Made by a program: the position numbers and the translations under genes. Under the pieces are notes generated by a model. That model saw only the letters and a list, made by a program, of their open reading frames with translations. It was not told the DNA's origin and made no database searches. From Acuticoccus sp965213555 (GTDB lineage: Bacteria; Pseudomonadota; Alphaproteobacteria; Rhizobiales; Amorphaceae): a DNA stretch of 64,000 nt. Shown piece after piece: positions 43,011 to 50,969 of this stretch. The first letter of the stretch is position 1, and each line of letters begins with the position of its first letter. The stretch covers positions 2,170,001 to 2,234,000 of the forward strand of contig NZ_OZ243890.1 of assembly GCF_965213555.1 (NCBI RefSeq), given 5' to 3'.

Positions 43011-43732
43011 GCGCCGTACCCTCCGACAAGCCGGTCGTCATCTTCGGCATCGGCCAGCTCGCCGACCTCGCGCACTACTACTTCACCACCGACACCGCGC
43101 GCACCGTGGCCGGCTTCACGGTCGATGCGGCGTACGTCGAGGCTGACCAGCACCTGAGGCTGCCCGTCGCCCCGTTCGAGGAGCTGACGCGCCGCTTCCC
43201 GCCGTCCGAGCACGACATGTTCCTGCCGATCAGCTTCAAGCAGATGAACGGCATCCGGCGCGACCGCTTCCACGCGGTGAAGGACGCCGGTTACAACTGC
43301 GCGACGTACATCTCCAGCCGGGCGACGACGTTCGACAACCTCGTGATCGGCGAGAACTGCTTCGTGTTCGAGGACAACACGATCCAGCCGTTCGTCACCA
43401 TCGGGGACAACTGCATCTTATGGAGCGGCAACCACATCGGCCACCACACGAGGATCGGCGACCACGTGTTCATCACCAGCCACGTGGTGGTGTCGGGTGC
43501 CTGCACCATCGGCGACATGTGCTTCCTCGGCGTGAACGCGACGATCCGGGACGAGATGGTGCTCGGGCCGAAGACGTTGGTCGGCATGGGCGCCACGATC
43601 CTCGCGCCGACGGAGGAGGGCGAGGTCTGGCTCGCCCCGCGCTCGGTCAAGGCCAAGGCGAAGAGCGACCGGTTCGACCGCATCTCGCCGAAGGCGCCGG
43701 CAGCCGCAGCGCCAGAGACCTCCGGCGACTGA
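43007..43732 (+). CDS. PglD/NeuD-type left-handed beta-helix acyltransferase
   Basis: 241-residue sugar O- or N-acyltransferase. An N-terminal Rossmann-like domain (VVIFGIGQLADLAHYYF) is followed by hexapeptide repeats at about 110-200 (NLVIGENCFVFEDNTIQPFVTIGDNCILWSGNHIGHHTRIGDHVFITSHVVVSGACTIGDMCFLGVNATIRD). The usual catalytic His is in GHHTRIG. Such enzymes acetylate the amino sugar after the aminotransferase. The ATG overlaps the WbqC stop by four bases. Confidence 0.88.
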   Translation: MSAVPSDKPVVIFGIGQLADLAHYYFTTDTARTVAGFTVDAAYVEADQHLRLPVAPFEELTRRFPPSEHDMFLPISFKQMNGIRRDRFHAVKDAGYNCATYISSRATTFDNLVIGENCFVFEDNTIQPFVTIGDNCILWSGNHIGHHTRIGDHVFITSHVVVSGACTIGDMCFLGVNATIRDEMVLGPKTLVGMGATILAPTEEGEVWLAPRSVKAKAKSDRFDRISPKAPAAAAPETSGD

Positions 43733-43736
43733 GCTC

Positions 43737-44663
43737 ATGTGGCGCCGTCATGGACTGATCTTCCGTCCGCACGGCGCGCGTCCGTGGATGGTGAGTCACG
43801 GCTGCACGCCGACCGCATTCCCCGTCGGGGACGGTCGGCTGCGGATCCTGTTCGCGCCCCGCAACGAGCGGGGTCAGTCGATCCCGTCGACCATCGACGT
43901 CGCCGCCGACGACCCGACGCGCGTCCTCGAGGTCGGCGAGCGGCCGGCGATGACCCTCGGCAAGACCGGGACCTTCGACGACGGCGGCATCATGCCGTGC
44001 TCGGTGGTGCCGACCGACGAGGGCCTCAGGATGTACTACGTCGGCTGGAACGCCAGCGTCTCCGTGCCCTACCGCAACGCCATCGGGCTGGCGCTTTCCA
44101 CCGACGGTGGGCGCACCTTCGAGCGCATGTTCGAGGGTCCCGTGGTCGATCGCAGCCGCACGGAGCCCTACTTCACCGCCTCGCCCTGCGCCATGCGCGT
44201 CGGCGACGGATGGCGCCTGTGGTACGCCTCGACGGTGCGCTTCCTCGAGGTCGAGGGCCGGCAGGAACCGGTCTACGTCCTCAAGGACGCGACGAGCGAC
44301 GACGGGATCGTCTGGCAGCGGCCGAACCGCACCGTGATCGCCCCGCGGCACGCGGAGGAGGCCATCGCCCGGCCCACCGTGCTTGCCGACGATAACGGTT
44401 ATCGCATGTGGTTCTGCCATCGCGGGAGCCGCGACTTCCGCGACGGGGCGGACAGCTACCGCATCGGCTACGCCGCCTCGCGCGACGGCGTGACGTGGGA
44501 GCGGCGCGACGAGGACGCGGGCCTGGAGCGTCCCGCGGAGGGGTTCGACGCGCGCATGCAGACCTACCCCAACGTCGTACGCAACCATGACGCGTTGTTC
44601 ATGTTCTACAACGGCGACGGTTTTGGTCGCGAGGGCATCGGCCTCGCAACGTGGAGCGCATGA
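43737..44663 (+). CDS. Glycoside hydrolase-like beta-propeller protein (GH43/GH130-type fold), cytosolic
   Basis: 308-residue protein with repeated blade-like segments of a five-bladed propeller: GGIMPCSVVPTDEGLRMYYVGWNASVSVPYRNAIGLALSTDGGRTFER, GWRLWYASTVRF and YRIGYAASRDGVTWERRDEDAGL. This resembles GH32/43/68/130 and mannosylglycan phosphorylase folds. No signal peptide is seen, so it acts in the cytosol, where a phosphorylase or non-catalytic role is as likely as hydrolysis. Catalytic residues cannot be assigned with confidence. Four bases separate it from the upstream gene. Confidence 0.75.
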   Translation: MWRRHGLIFRPHGARPWMVSHGCTPTAFPVGDGRLRILFAPRNERGQSIPSTIDVAADDPTRVLEVGERPAMTLGKTGTFDDGGIMPCSVVPTDEGLRMYYVGWNASVSVPYRNAIGLALSTDGGRTFERMFEGPVVDRSRTEPYFTASPCAMRVGDGWRLWYASTVRFLEVEGRQEPVYVLKDATSDDGIVWQRPNRTVIAPRHAEEAIARPTVLADDNGYRMWFCHRGSRDFRDGADSYRIGYAASRDGVTWERRDEDAGLERPAEGFDARMQTYPNVVRNHDALFMFYNGDGFGREGIGLATWSA

Positions 44664-45316
44664 TGAAGATCCTGAGCTACGACCTGGCCCGCTACGACTT
44701 TCCAGCAGCGGTGCGCGAGATGCTGGGCGTCGACGACCTGTCGACCCTGACGATCGGGACGGCGGCCAACCCCGAGCACTCCATCTACAAGAACATGGAG
44801 CAGACGCCGCTTTACACGCGCCTTGCCGAGGCCCTGCGCGGTGAGGGCAGCGCCCGGTTCCGCCGCACCTATCGCGACTTCGTCGCCGGCGAGGTGCAGC
44901 CGCGCTACAGCGAGCCGATCCTTTACCAGGCGTGCCCGACGCTGCGCATCATCTTCGCCGACGCGGAGGGCGTGTCCCGCTTCCACCGCGACCGCGACTA
45001 TGGGCACGACGCGCGCGAGGTGAACTACACGGTCGCGCTGTCCGACGCGTTCGAGACCAACGCGATCTGGATCGAAAGCAAGGAGGGCGCCGAGGACTAC
45101 GCGCCGATCACGTTGCGTCCGGGCGAGTACGCGCGCTTCGACGGCGCCTCGCTGTCCCACGGCGCGGTGGCCAACCGCACCGGCCGCAGCCGCGTGTCGT
45201 TCGACTTCCGCATCACGCCTGCCTCCCAGCGCGGCACCCAGGCGATCGTGGACGCGAGCGAGGCCGGTCCGCCCGACCCGCACGCCTTCGCCCGGGTCGA
45301 TGCCGTCGACGCGTGA
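44660..45316 (+). CDS. Putative Fe(II)/2-oxoglutarate-dependent dioxygenase
   Basis: 218-residue protein of uncertain family. It carries the full double-stranded beta-helix motif set: His109-x-Asp111 in SRFHRDRDYGH, distal His167 in ASLSHGAVANRT and a 2-oxoglutarate-binding candidate Arg178 in RSRVSFDF, 11 residues after the distal His. This is the spacing of phytanoyl-CoA and StrG-like dioxygenases, the latter found in aminocyclitol loci. Hydroxylation or desaturation of a sugar or its acyl group is a guess. ATG overlaps the previous stop by four bases. Confidence 0.65.
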   Translation: MMKILSYDLARYDFPAAVREMLGVDDLSTLTIGTAANPEHSIYKNMEQTPLYTRLAEALRGEGSARFRRTYRDFVAGEVQPRYSEPILYQACPTLRIIFADAEGVSRFHRDRDYGHDAREVNYTVALSDAFETNAIWIESKEGAEDYAPITLRPGEYARFDGASLSHGAVANRTGRSRVSFDFRITPASQRGTQAIVDASEAGPPDPHAFARVDAVDA

Positions 45317-46296
45317 CGAACGTCACCCCGGGGTCGCCCGCGCCCACGGCCTCGACGGGGCCGCGGGTGAGCGTCTCCATCATCACCTACAACCAGCGGG
45401 ACTACATCGGTCAGGCGATCGACAGCGCGTTGGCCCAGGAGACCGACTTCCCCGTGGAGGTGCGCGTCGGCGACGACTTCTCCACGGACGGCACGCGCGA
45501 GGTGCTGCTCGCGTACCGCGAGCGCTACCCCGAACGGGTGAGGCTGAACCTGCAGCCGGAGCGGCCGTCCGGGGTGCCGGGACGGGTGAACAACGCGACC
45601 AACCTCTCCTCGTGCGTCGGCGAGTACATCGCCATGCTGGACGGCGACGACTACTGGGTCGACCGGCGCAAGCTGCAGAAGCAGGTGGACTTCCTCGACG
45701 CGAACCCGGGGCACGCGGGCTCGGTCCACGACAGCCTGGTCCTCGAGGAGGGCCAGGGACCACCGGTGGACACGATCGCCCAGCTCCACACCCTCGGCCC
45801 GCCCGCCGGTGACACCGACTTCTCCACGGACGAGGTGTTCATGCGGCTGATCTTCCAGACCTCGAGCTTCGTCTTCCGCCGCCGCCTTCTGCCGGCGCCG
45901 TTGCCGGACTGGTTCATGCGCATCCACTCCGCGGACGTGGCGCTCTACCTCATCGCGGCGAAGGATGGGCCGCTGCGCTACATGGTGGAACCCATGTCGG
46001 TCTACCGCCGGCACGCAGCCGCGTGGATGCGCACCGTCCCTCAGCTCGACTTCTGGGAGCGGGCGATGGTGGAGCGCCGCGTGTTCCGCGAGGAGCTCGG
46101 TGCGGTGCCGCCCGCCCCCGCGCGTGCCTCCATCGAGATCTTGCGCGCGCGGCTGCACTTCAGGGAGCGGCACCTCTGGCAGACCGTGCTGCGCGCCGGC
46201 GCGGTGATGGCGCACCATCCGCCGACCTTCGCGCGCTGGGTCGGCGGCATCGTCCGCCGGCGGACCAATCGCGGCGTGAGGTGGCCGACGGCGTGA
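45313..46296 (+). CDS. Glycosyltransferase family 2 protein
   Basis: 327-residue GT-A fold transferase, last gene of the glycan operon. VSVSIITYNQRDYIGQAIDSALAQETDFPVEVRVGDDFSTDGTREV opens the domain and IAMLDGDDYWVDRRKLQKQVDFL gives the DGDD metal/nucleotide motif (about residue 115). The C-terminal part (MRIHSADVALYLIAAKDGPLRYMVEPMSVYRRH) also fits GT2. No membrane segment. GTG overlaps the upstream stop by four bases. It stops nine bases before recF, which runs the other way. Confidence 0.93.
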   Translation: MTNVTPGSPAPTASTGPRVSVSIITYNQRDYIGQAIDSALAQETDFPVEVRVGDDFSTDGTREVLLAYRERYPERVRLNLQPERPSGVPGRVNNATNLSSCVGEYIAMLDGDDYWVDRRKLQKQVDFLDANPGHAGSVHDSLVLEEGQGPPVDTIAQLHTLGPPAGDTDFSTDEVFMRLIFQTSSFVFRRRLLPAPLPDWFMRIHSADVALYLIAAKDGPLRYMVEPMSVYRRHAAAWMRTVPQLDFWERAMVERRVFREELGAVPPAPARASIEILRARLHFRERHLWQTVLRAGAVMAHHPPTFARWVGGIVRRRTNRGVRWPTA

Positions 46297-46305
46297 GACC
46301 GCGCG

Positions 46306-47427
46306 TCACGCACGAGTGATCGTGCCGTCCTCGACGGTGAAGCGGTCCGCCTCGCCGAGCGCCTCGAACAGCGCCGCGTCGGTGCCCGTCATAAAGGTCT
46401 GCGCGCCGAGCGCGCTGAGCGTGGCATAGAGCGCGGCGCGGCGCTCGGGGTCGAGGTGCGCGGCGACCTCGTCGAGGAGGAGGAGCGGCGTCTCGCGTAT
46501 GACCCGCGACACCAGCGCCACATGGCCGAGAACGATGCCGATGAGGAGCGCCTTCTGCTCTCCCGTCGAGGCGAGCGCGGCCGGCATGTCCTTCTCCACG
46601 TGCGTGACCGCGAGGTCGACCCTGTGCGGGCCTGCCAGCGCACGGCCGGCAGCCTGGTCGCGCGGGCGGCCGTCTCGCAGGCGCAGCAGGAGGTCGGTGG
46701 GGCTGGTGTCGCCGTCGTCGCCGGCGAGCGCCAGGAGCGCTTGGGGAAAGTCGCCTCCGGCCGCCGCGCGCGTCGCCTGCGCTGCGTTCAGCTTGACGAC
46801 GAGGTCGACGCGGGCGCCCGCGATGGCGGCGCCGTGCTCGGCCATCTCGCGCTCCACCGCGTCGTACCACGCAGCGTCCGACACGCCGTCCTCGAACATG
46901 CGGTTGCGCTGACGCATGGCCCGCTCGTAGGCGTTGGCGCGCCGTCCGTGCTCTGGGTGGAGCGCCAGCGCCAGCCGGTCGACGAAGCGCCGGCGGTCGG
47001 ACGTGGGGCCGGTGAACAGCCCGTCCATGGACGGGGTCAGCCACAGGACGCGAGCGAGCGCGATCAGGTCGTCGGGCCGACGGTCCTCGCCATCGATGCG
47101 CACCTGCCGTGCCGCCTCGCCGGTCACGCCGGTGCCGACGGCGATCGTCTCGCCGTTCTTCGTGATGCGCGCGCTCGCGGCCCAGCCGCCCGGCGCGCGG
47201 GCGCCCTGCCGGATCATCTGAGCGTAGGTCGCCCGCCGAAGGCCGCGGCCGGGCGAGAGCAGCGAGACGGCCTCGAGGACGTTGGTCTTGCCGGCGCCGT
47301 TGGGCCCGGTCAGCACCACGTGCGGCGCCGTGGTTTCGAGGCGTGCGGCGACGTAGTTGCGGAAGTCGGTGAGGGCGAGGCGAGTCAGGCGGACGACGCG
47401 TCGGGGTGGCTCGGCCGGACGCAGCAC
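46306..47427 (-). CDS. recF: DNA replication and repair protein RecF
   Basis: 373-residue ABC-ATPase-like recombination protein that helps load RecA at gaps. Walker A is LTGPNGAGKTNVLEAVSLLSPGRGLR near residue 40, the signature is STGEQKALLIGIVLGH and Walker B is LLLLDEVAAHLDPERRAALY. The GTG start gives about 14 residues before VRLTRLALTDFRNY; an inner start is possible. It follows dnaN by 28 bases on the same strand, so dnaA-dnaN-recF keeps the ancestral order. gyrB does not follow. Confidence 0.95.
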   Translation of the reverse strand: MLRPAEPPRRVVRLTRLALTDFRNYVAARLETTAPHVVLTGPNGAGKTNVLEAVSLLSPGRGLRRATYAQMIRQGARAPGGWAASARITKNGETIAVGTGVTGEAARQVRIDGEDRRPDDLIALARVLWLTPSMDGLFTGPTSDRRRFVDRLALALHPEHGRRANAYERAMRQRNRMFEDGVSDAAWYDAVEREMAEHGAAIAGARVDLVVKLNAAQATRAAAGGDFPQALLALAGDDGDTSPTDLLLRLRDGRPRDQAAGRALAGPHRVDLAVTHVEKDMPAALASTGEQKALLIGIVLGHVALVSRVIRETPLLLLDEVAAHLDPERRAALYATLSALGAQTFMTGTDAALFEALGEADRFTVEDGTITRA

Positions 47428-47455
47428 AGCGGATGGGGACGACCCGGACGGCGGG

Positions 47456-48574
47456 TCAGACCCGCATCGGCATGAGGACGTAGAGCGTCTTCTCGGCGTC
47501 GCCGTCGTGGATCAGCGTCGGCGACCCTGGGTCTGCGAGTGCGAACGTCGCGTTCTCGGAGGAGAGCTGGCTGGTGATGTCGAGCAGGTACTTCGAGTTG
47601 AAACCGATGTCGAGCGGGTCGGCATCGAAGTCGACCACGAGTTCGTCCGTCGCCGTGCCGGAGTCCGGGTTGATGACCGAAAGCGTCAGCGCGCCGTCGT
47701 TGAGCGACAGCTTCACCGCGCGGCCGCGCTCGGAGGAGACGGTCGACACGCGGTCGACCGCGGAGGCGAAGTCGACGCGGTCGACGTGCATGATCTTCCC
47801 GTTGTTCTTGGGGATCACGCGGTCGTAGTCCGGGAACGTGCCGTCGATCAGCTTGGAGGTCAGCACCACGTTGGCGAACGATGTGCGGATCTTGGTATCG
47901 GAAAGCTCCACGGTGAGTTCGGCCTCCGGGTCGTCCATGAGGCGTTGCAGCTCGCCCACCGTCTTGCGTGGAACGATGATGCCGGGCATCCCTGCCGAGC
48001 CCTCGGGCGCGGCCACCTGCGCCTGCGCGAGCCGGTGCCCGTCGGTGGCGACGGCCCGGAACATCGTCTCGCCGCCGGTGTCCACCGTGTGGAAGTAGAT
48101 GCCGTTGAGGTAGTACCGCGTCTCCTCCGTGGAGATCGCGAACTGCGTGCGGTCGATCAGCCACTTGACGTCGGCCGCCGGCAGGCGGAACCTGTGGGAG
48201 AACTCACCACCGGTGATGTCCGGATAGTCGCTCTGCGGCAGCATCTGGAGGGCGAAGCGCGAGCGGCCCGCGGTCAACGTCATCGTCGAGCCGTCGGGGT
48301 TCGTCTCCAGCGCGATGCGCGCCCCCTCGGGGATCTTGCGCACGATGTCATGAAGCATGTGCGCGGGGACGGTGAGCGCGCCGGGCTGGTCGACCGCCGC
48401 CTCGACGGTCTCCACGAGCTCGACATCGAGGTCGGTGGCCTTGAGCACGAGCGCCGCGCCGTCCGCCTCGATGAGGACGTTCGACAGGATCGGGATGGTG
48501 TTGCGCCGCTCCACGATGCGCTGGACGTGGCTGAGCGGCTTCAACAGGTGGGCCCGTTCAAGGGTCGCGCGCAT
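47456..48574 (-). CDS. dnaN: DNA polymerase III sliding clamp (beta subunit)
   Basis: 372-residue ring-forming clamp that tethers DNA polymerase III. Three repeated DNA-clamp domains are evident, starting MRATLERAHLLKPLSHVQRIVERRNTIPILSNVLIEADG, with KTVGELQRLMDD and the C-terminal NAKYLLDI-like NSKYLLDITSQL and YVLMPMRV, the conserved ending. The ATG at 48574 fits the family start; the frame is open 49 codons further but with unrelated sequence. It lies 185 bases after dnaA. Confidence 0.98.
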   Translation of the reverse strand: MRATLERAHLLKPLSHVQRIVERRNTIPILSNVLIEADGAALVLKATDLDVELVETVEAAVDQPGALTVPAHMLHDIVRKIPEGARIALETNPDGSTMTLTAGRSRFALQMLPQSDYPDITGGEFSHRFRLPAADVKWLIDRTQFAISTEETRYYLNGIYFHTVDTGGETMFRAVATDGHRLAQAQVAAPEGSAGMPGIIVPRKTVGELQRLMDDPEAELTVELSDTKIRTSFANVVLTSKLIDGTFPDYDRVIPKNNGKIMHVDRVDFASAVDRVSTVSSERGRAVKLSLNDGALTLSVINPDSGTATDELVVDFDADPLDIGFNSKYLLDITSQLSSENATFALADPGSPTLIHDGDAEKTLYVLMPMRV

Positions 48575-48759
48575 AACCGGGTCCGTCGGCAGGAACGCGG
48601 GGGTACCCGCAAGGACGGCGACATTGACCAGAAGGCGGCGGGGCTGGCAAGCGCCCGCAGGGCCGTCTGGTGGCCATGGCCGGCGACGTCCACATGGCGG
48701 CGCCGGAGCCGCGGCGCGCACGACGACGGCGCAGCGGAGCGGACGTTGGCGGCGCTGCT

Positions 48760-50214
48760 CTACTGGTCGAGCAGCCGCTTCAAGGTCTCCACGTCCTCGG
48801 CCGTCTGTGGGTCCTTCTTCACCATGTCCTCGACCTTGCGCACCGCGTGGAGCACCGTCGTGTGATCGCGGTTGCCGAAGCGGCGGCCGATCTCCGGCAG
48901 CGAGCGCGGCGTGAGCGTCTTCGACAGGTACATCGCGATCTGCCGGGGCCTGACGATCACCCGCGTGCGTCGCGCCGAGACGAGGTCGTGCCGTGACACC
49001 CCGAAGTGCTGGGAGGTGACGCGCTGGATGTCCTCGATCTTCGGCTTCTTCGTCTCGCGCGCCCGCAGGAGGTCGCGCAGGGCGTTCTCGGCCATCTTGA
49101 GGTCGACGGGCGCGCCGGTGAGCTGGTTGTGCGCCACCAGGCGGTTCACCGCGCCGACGAGGTCGCGCCCGTTGGTGGTGACGGAGCGCGCCACGAAGTC
49201 GGTCACTTCGTCGGGGAAGGCCAGGCCCTCGAAGATCTCGCGCTGTGCGGCGATCCGCTGCTCGAGGATGGCTCGGCGCATGGCGTAGTCGGGCGCGTCG
49301 AGCTCCACGAGGAGGCCGCCGCCGAGCCGCGAGCGCACGCGGGCGTCGAGGCCGTCGAGGTCGGCAGGCGGGCGGTCTGCCGCGACGATCACCTGGCGTT
49401 GGCTGTCGACCAAGGTCCCCAGGGTGTGGCCGAACTCCTCCTGCACCTTGGTGCCGTTGAGGAACTGGAGGTCGTCGATGATGAGGACGTCGATCTCGCG
49501 CAGGATGTCCTTGAACGAGATCGTCGTGCGGTTCCTGATCGCCGAGACGAAGCGGTACATGAAGTGTTCGGCCGTCAGGTACAGCACGCGGCGCGCGGGG
49601 TTGACGCCGACCGCGGCGCTGGCGACCGCTTGCAGGAGGTGGGTCTTGCCGAGCCCGACGGGAGCGGAGACGAAGAGCGGGTTGTACGCTGTCCGGTCGC
49701 CAACCTGGGCGAACGCGACCTTCTTCGCGGCGGCGACGGCGAGCTGGTTCGCCGCACCCTCCACGAACGCCTGGAAGGTGTGGGCCGGCTCGAGCGCCGA
49801 ACCCTCGAGGCTACCGACCGCGTTGACCCTGGTCGGTACCGCGTCCGCCTGGCGGTGCGGGGCCGCGCTGCCTGCCGTGGCGCCGACCCGGTTGGGCGCC
49901 ACGGCGAACGCGCGGTCCTCGGCGGGGCGCAGCGCGCTGCGGACCTTGAAGCGCACGTCGGCGGTCTCGGGCCGCTCGGCGCGCCAGCGCTGCAGGATGT
50001 CGGCTGCGTATTGGCTCTTGACCCAGTGACGGATGAACGAGGTGGGCGTGGAGAGGTCGACGATGGGACCGGCTTCGCCCTCGAACTCGATGCGCTCGAA
50101 CCAGGACGTGTAGATGTCCTCACCGTGCGCCGCGCGAAGCTCCGCCTTGATCTTCTGCCAGCATTGCACCGCCAGCGCGTCGGTCGTCATGGTCGAAGTT
50201 TCGTTAGGTTCCAT
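48760..50214 (-). CDS. dnaA: Chromosomal replication initiator protein DnaA
   Basis: 484-residue initiator of replication. Domain I (about 1-95) includes CWQKIKAELRAAHGEDIYTSWFERIEFEG. The AAA+ domain starts FVEGAANQLAVAAAKKVA; Walker A is APVGLGKTHL near residue 186 and Walker B is DVLIIDDLQFLNG near 245. Domain IV has VTSQHFGVSRHDLVSARRTRVIVRPRQIAMYLSKTLTPRSLPEIGRRFGNRDHTTVLHAV, the DnaA-box-binding signature. Walker A is unusual in having Ala-Pro where YGG is normal. The ATG at 50214 is favoured by AGGAGT 11 bases upstream; an ATG at 50190 is also possible. Confidence 0.97.
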   Translation of the reverse strand: MEPNETSTMTTDALAVQCWQKIKAELRAAHGEDIYTSWFERIEFEGEAGPIVDLSTPTSFIRHWVKSQYAADILQRWRAERPETADVRFKVRSALRPAEDRAFAVAPNRVGATAGSAAPHRQADAVPTRVNAVGSLEGSALEPAHTFQAFVEGAANQLAVAAAKKVAFAQVGDRTAYNPLFVSAPVGLGKTHLLQAVASAAVGVNPARRVLYLTAEHFMYRFVSAIRNRTTISFKDILREIDVLIIDDLQFLNGTKVQEEFGHTLGTLVDSQRQVIVAADRPPADLDGLDARVRSRLGGGLLVELDAPDYAMRRAILEQRIAAQREIFEGLAFPDEVTDFVARSVTTNGRDLVGAVNRLVAHNQLTGAPVDLKMAENALRDLLRARETKKPKIEDIQRVTSQHFGVSRHDLVSARRTRVIVRPRQIAMYLSKTLTPRSLPEIGRRFGNRDHTTVLHAVRKVEDMVKKDPQTAEDVETLKRLLDQ

Positions 50215-50287
50215 CGGTCGCACTACTCCTATCTCCCGTCGGCTGGGACTGTGTTTCACTTGATCACCGGGTTCGCTCGACGCGGCT

Positions 50288-50320
50288 CCCCGTCAGGCGC
50301 CCGGGCGCCCGCGCACGGGG
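50288..50320 (-). terminator. Hairpin between the rhodanese gene and dnaA
   Basis: CCCCGT (50288-50293) pairs with ACGGGG (50315-50320) around an interior that contains the perfect 14-base palindrome GGCGCCCGGGCGCC (50296-50309). The structure starts 26 bases after the rhodanese stop codon on the reverse strand and ends about 74 bases before dnaA. It may separate the two transcripts. Confidence 0.4.
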
Positions 50321-50345
50321 ACTGGTGTTCTGCTGTGCAGTTTCT

Positions 50346-50786
50346 TTAGGACTGACGCCAGGGAAGGCCCGAGGCCTTCCATCCGGCCCTGTTGCCGCGA
50401 TGCCCTTCGGTGTCCGGCGGGCCCTCGAAGCCGTCCTTCACGTTGTAGCAAGCCTCGTAGCCGAGCGCCGTCGCCGCCTTCGCGGCAGCGAGGCTGCGCA
50501 CGCCGCTGCGACAGAGGAAGTAGAGTGGGGCGGAGCGGTCGGGGACCGCTGCCTGCAGCGCCGCCCCGAATGCCTCGGAAACCTGCATCGACGGGAAGGA
50601 CTGCCACTCCAAGAGCACCGGCTCCCCCGCCGGCGTTGCCGACAGGTTTGCCACGCCGACGTAGCTCCACTCCGCCTGCGTCCTCACGTCGACGAGGCGG
50701 GCCTTCGGGTCGCCCTCCAGCGCCAGCAGGGTGTCGGACGGCGAGGCGTCCGCGATGGTGGGGTCTGCTTCTTGCGACATGGCCAT
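50346..50786 (-). CDS. Rhodanese-like domain protein
   Basis: 146-residue single-domain rhodanese. The catalytic cysteine is Cys92 in LYFLCRSGVRSLAAAKAATALGYEACYNVKDGFEG, whose CRSGVRS loop fits a sulfurtransferase. The N-terminal CH2A-like region is RLVDVRTQAEWSYVGV. No signal peptide. Two ATG codons lie six bases apart at 50786 and 50780, both near GGGGAAG. It is the first gene upstream of dnaA, 131 bases away. The sulfur acceptor is unknown. Confidence 0.9.
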   Translation of the reverse strand: MAMSQEADPTIADASPSDTLLALEGDPKARLVDVRTQAEWSYVGVANLSATPAGEPVLLEWQSFPSMQVSEAFGAALQAAVPDRSAPLYFLCRSGVRSLAAAKAATALGYEACYNVKDGFEGPPDTEGHRGNRAGWKASGLPWRQS

Positions 50787-50951
50787 GACTTCCCCGTGCG
50801 GGTGGAGCGCACCCGTTGATGGCGTTCTTGTCTCGGTCGTGCGGTGCGGGTCGGGGCTAGGCTCGACCGGTTGGCGCAGGGACTTCGATGCGGTCCAACG
50901 ATCCTTGAGCCGCGCGCGCCTCGGGCGACTGACCCACGACCTTGTCACAAT

Positions 50952-50969
50952 CGAAAATTGTAATTTTCG
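50952..50969. promoter_or_regulatory. 18-base palindrome, possible operator
   Basis: CGAAAATT (50952-50959) and AATTTTCG (50962-50969) are perfect inverted repeats with a two-base centre, in a markedly AT-rich context. It lies 166 bases upstream of the rhodanese gene and resembles a dimeric repressor site. No regulator can be named. Confidence 0.4.

Noticed and set aside
48575..48759. DnaA boxes between dnaA and dnaN
   Set aside because: Only matches with three or more mismatches to TTATCCACA are present.
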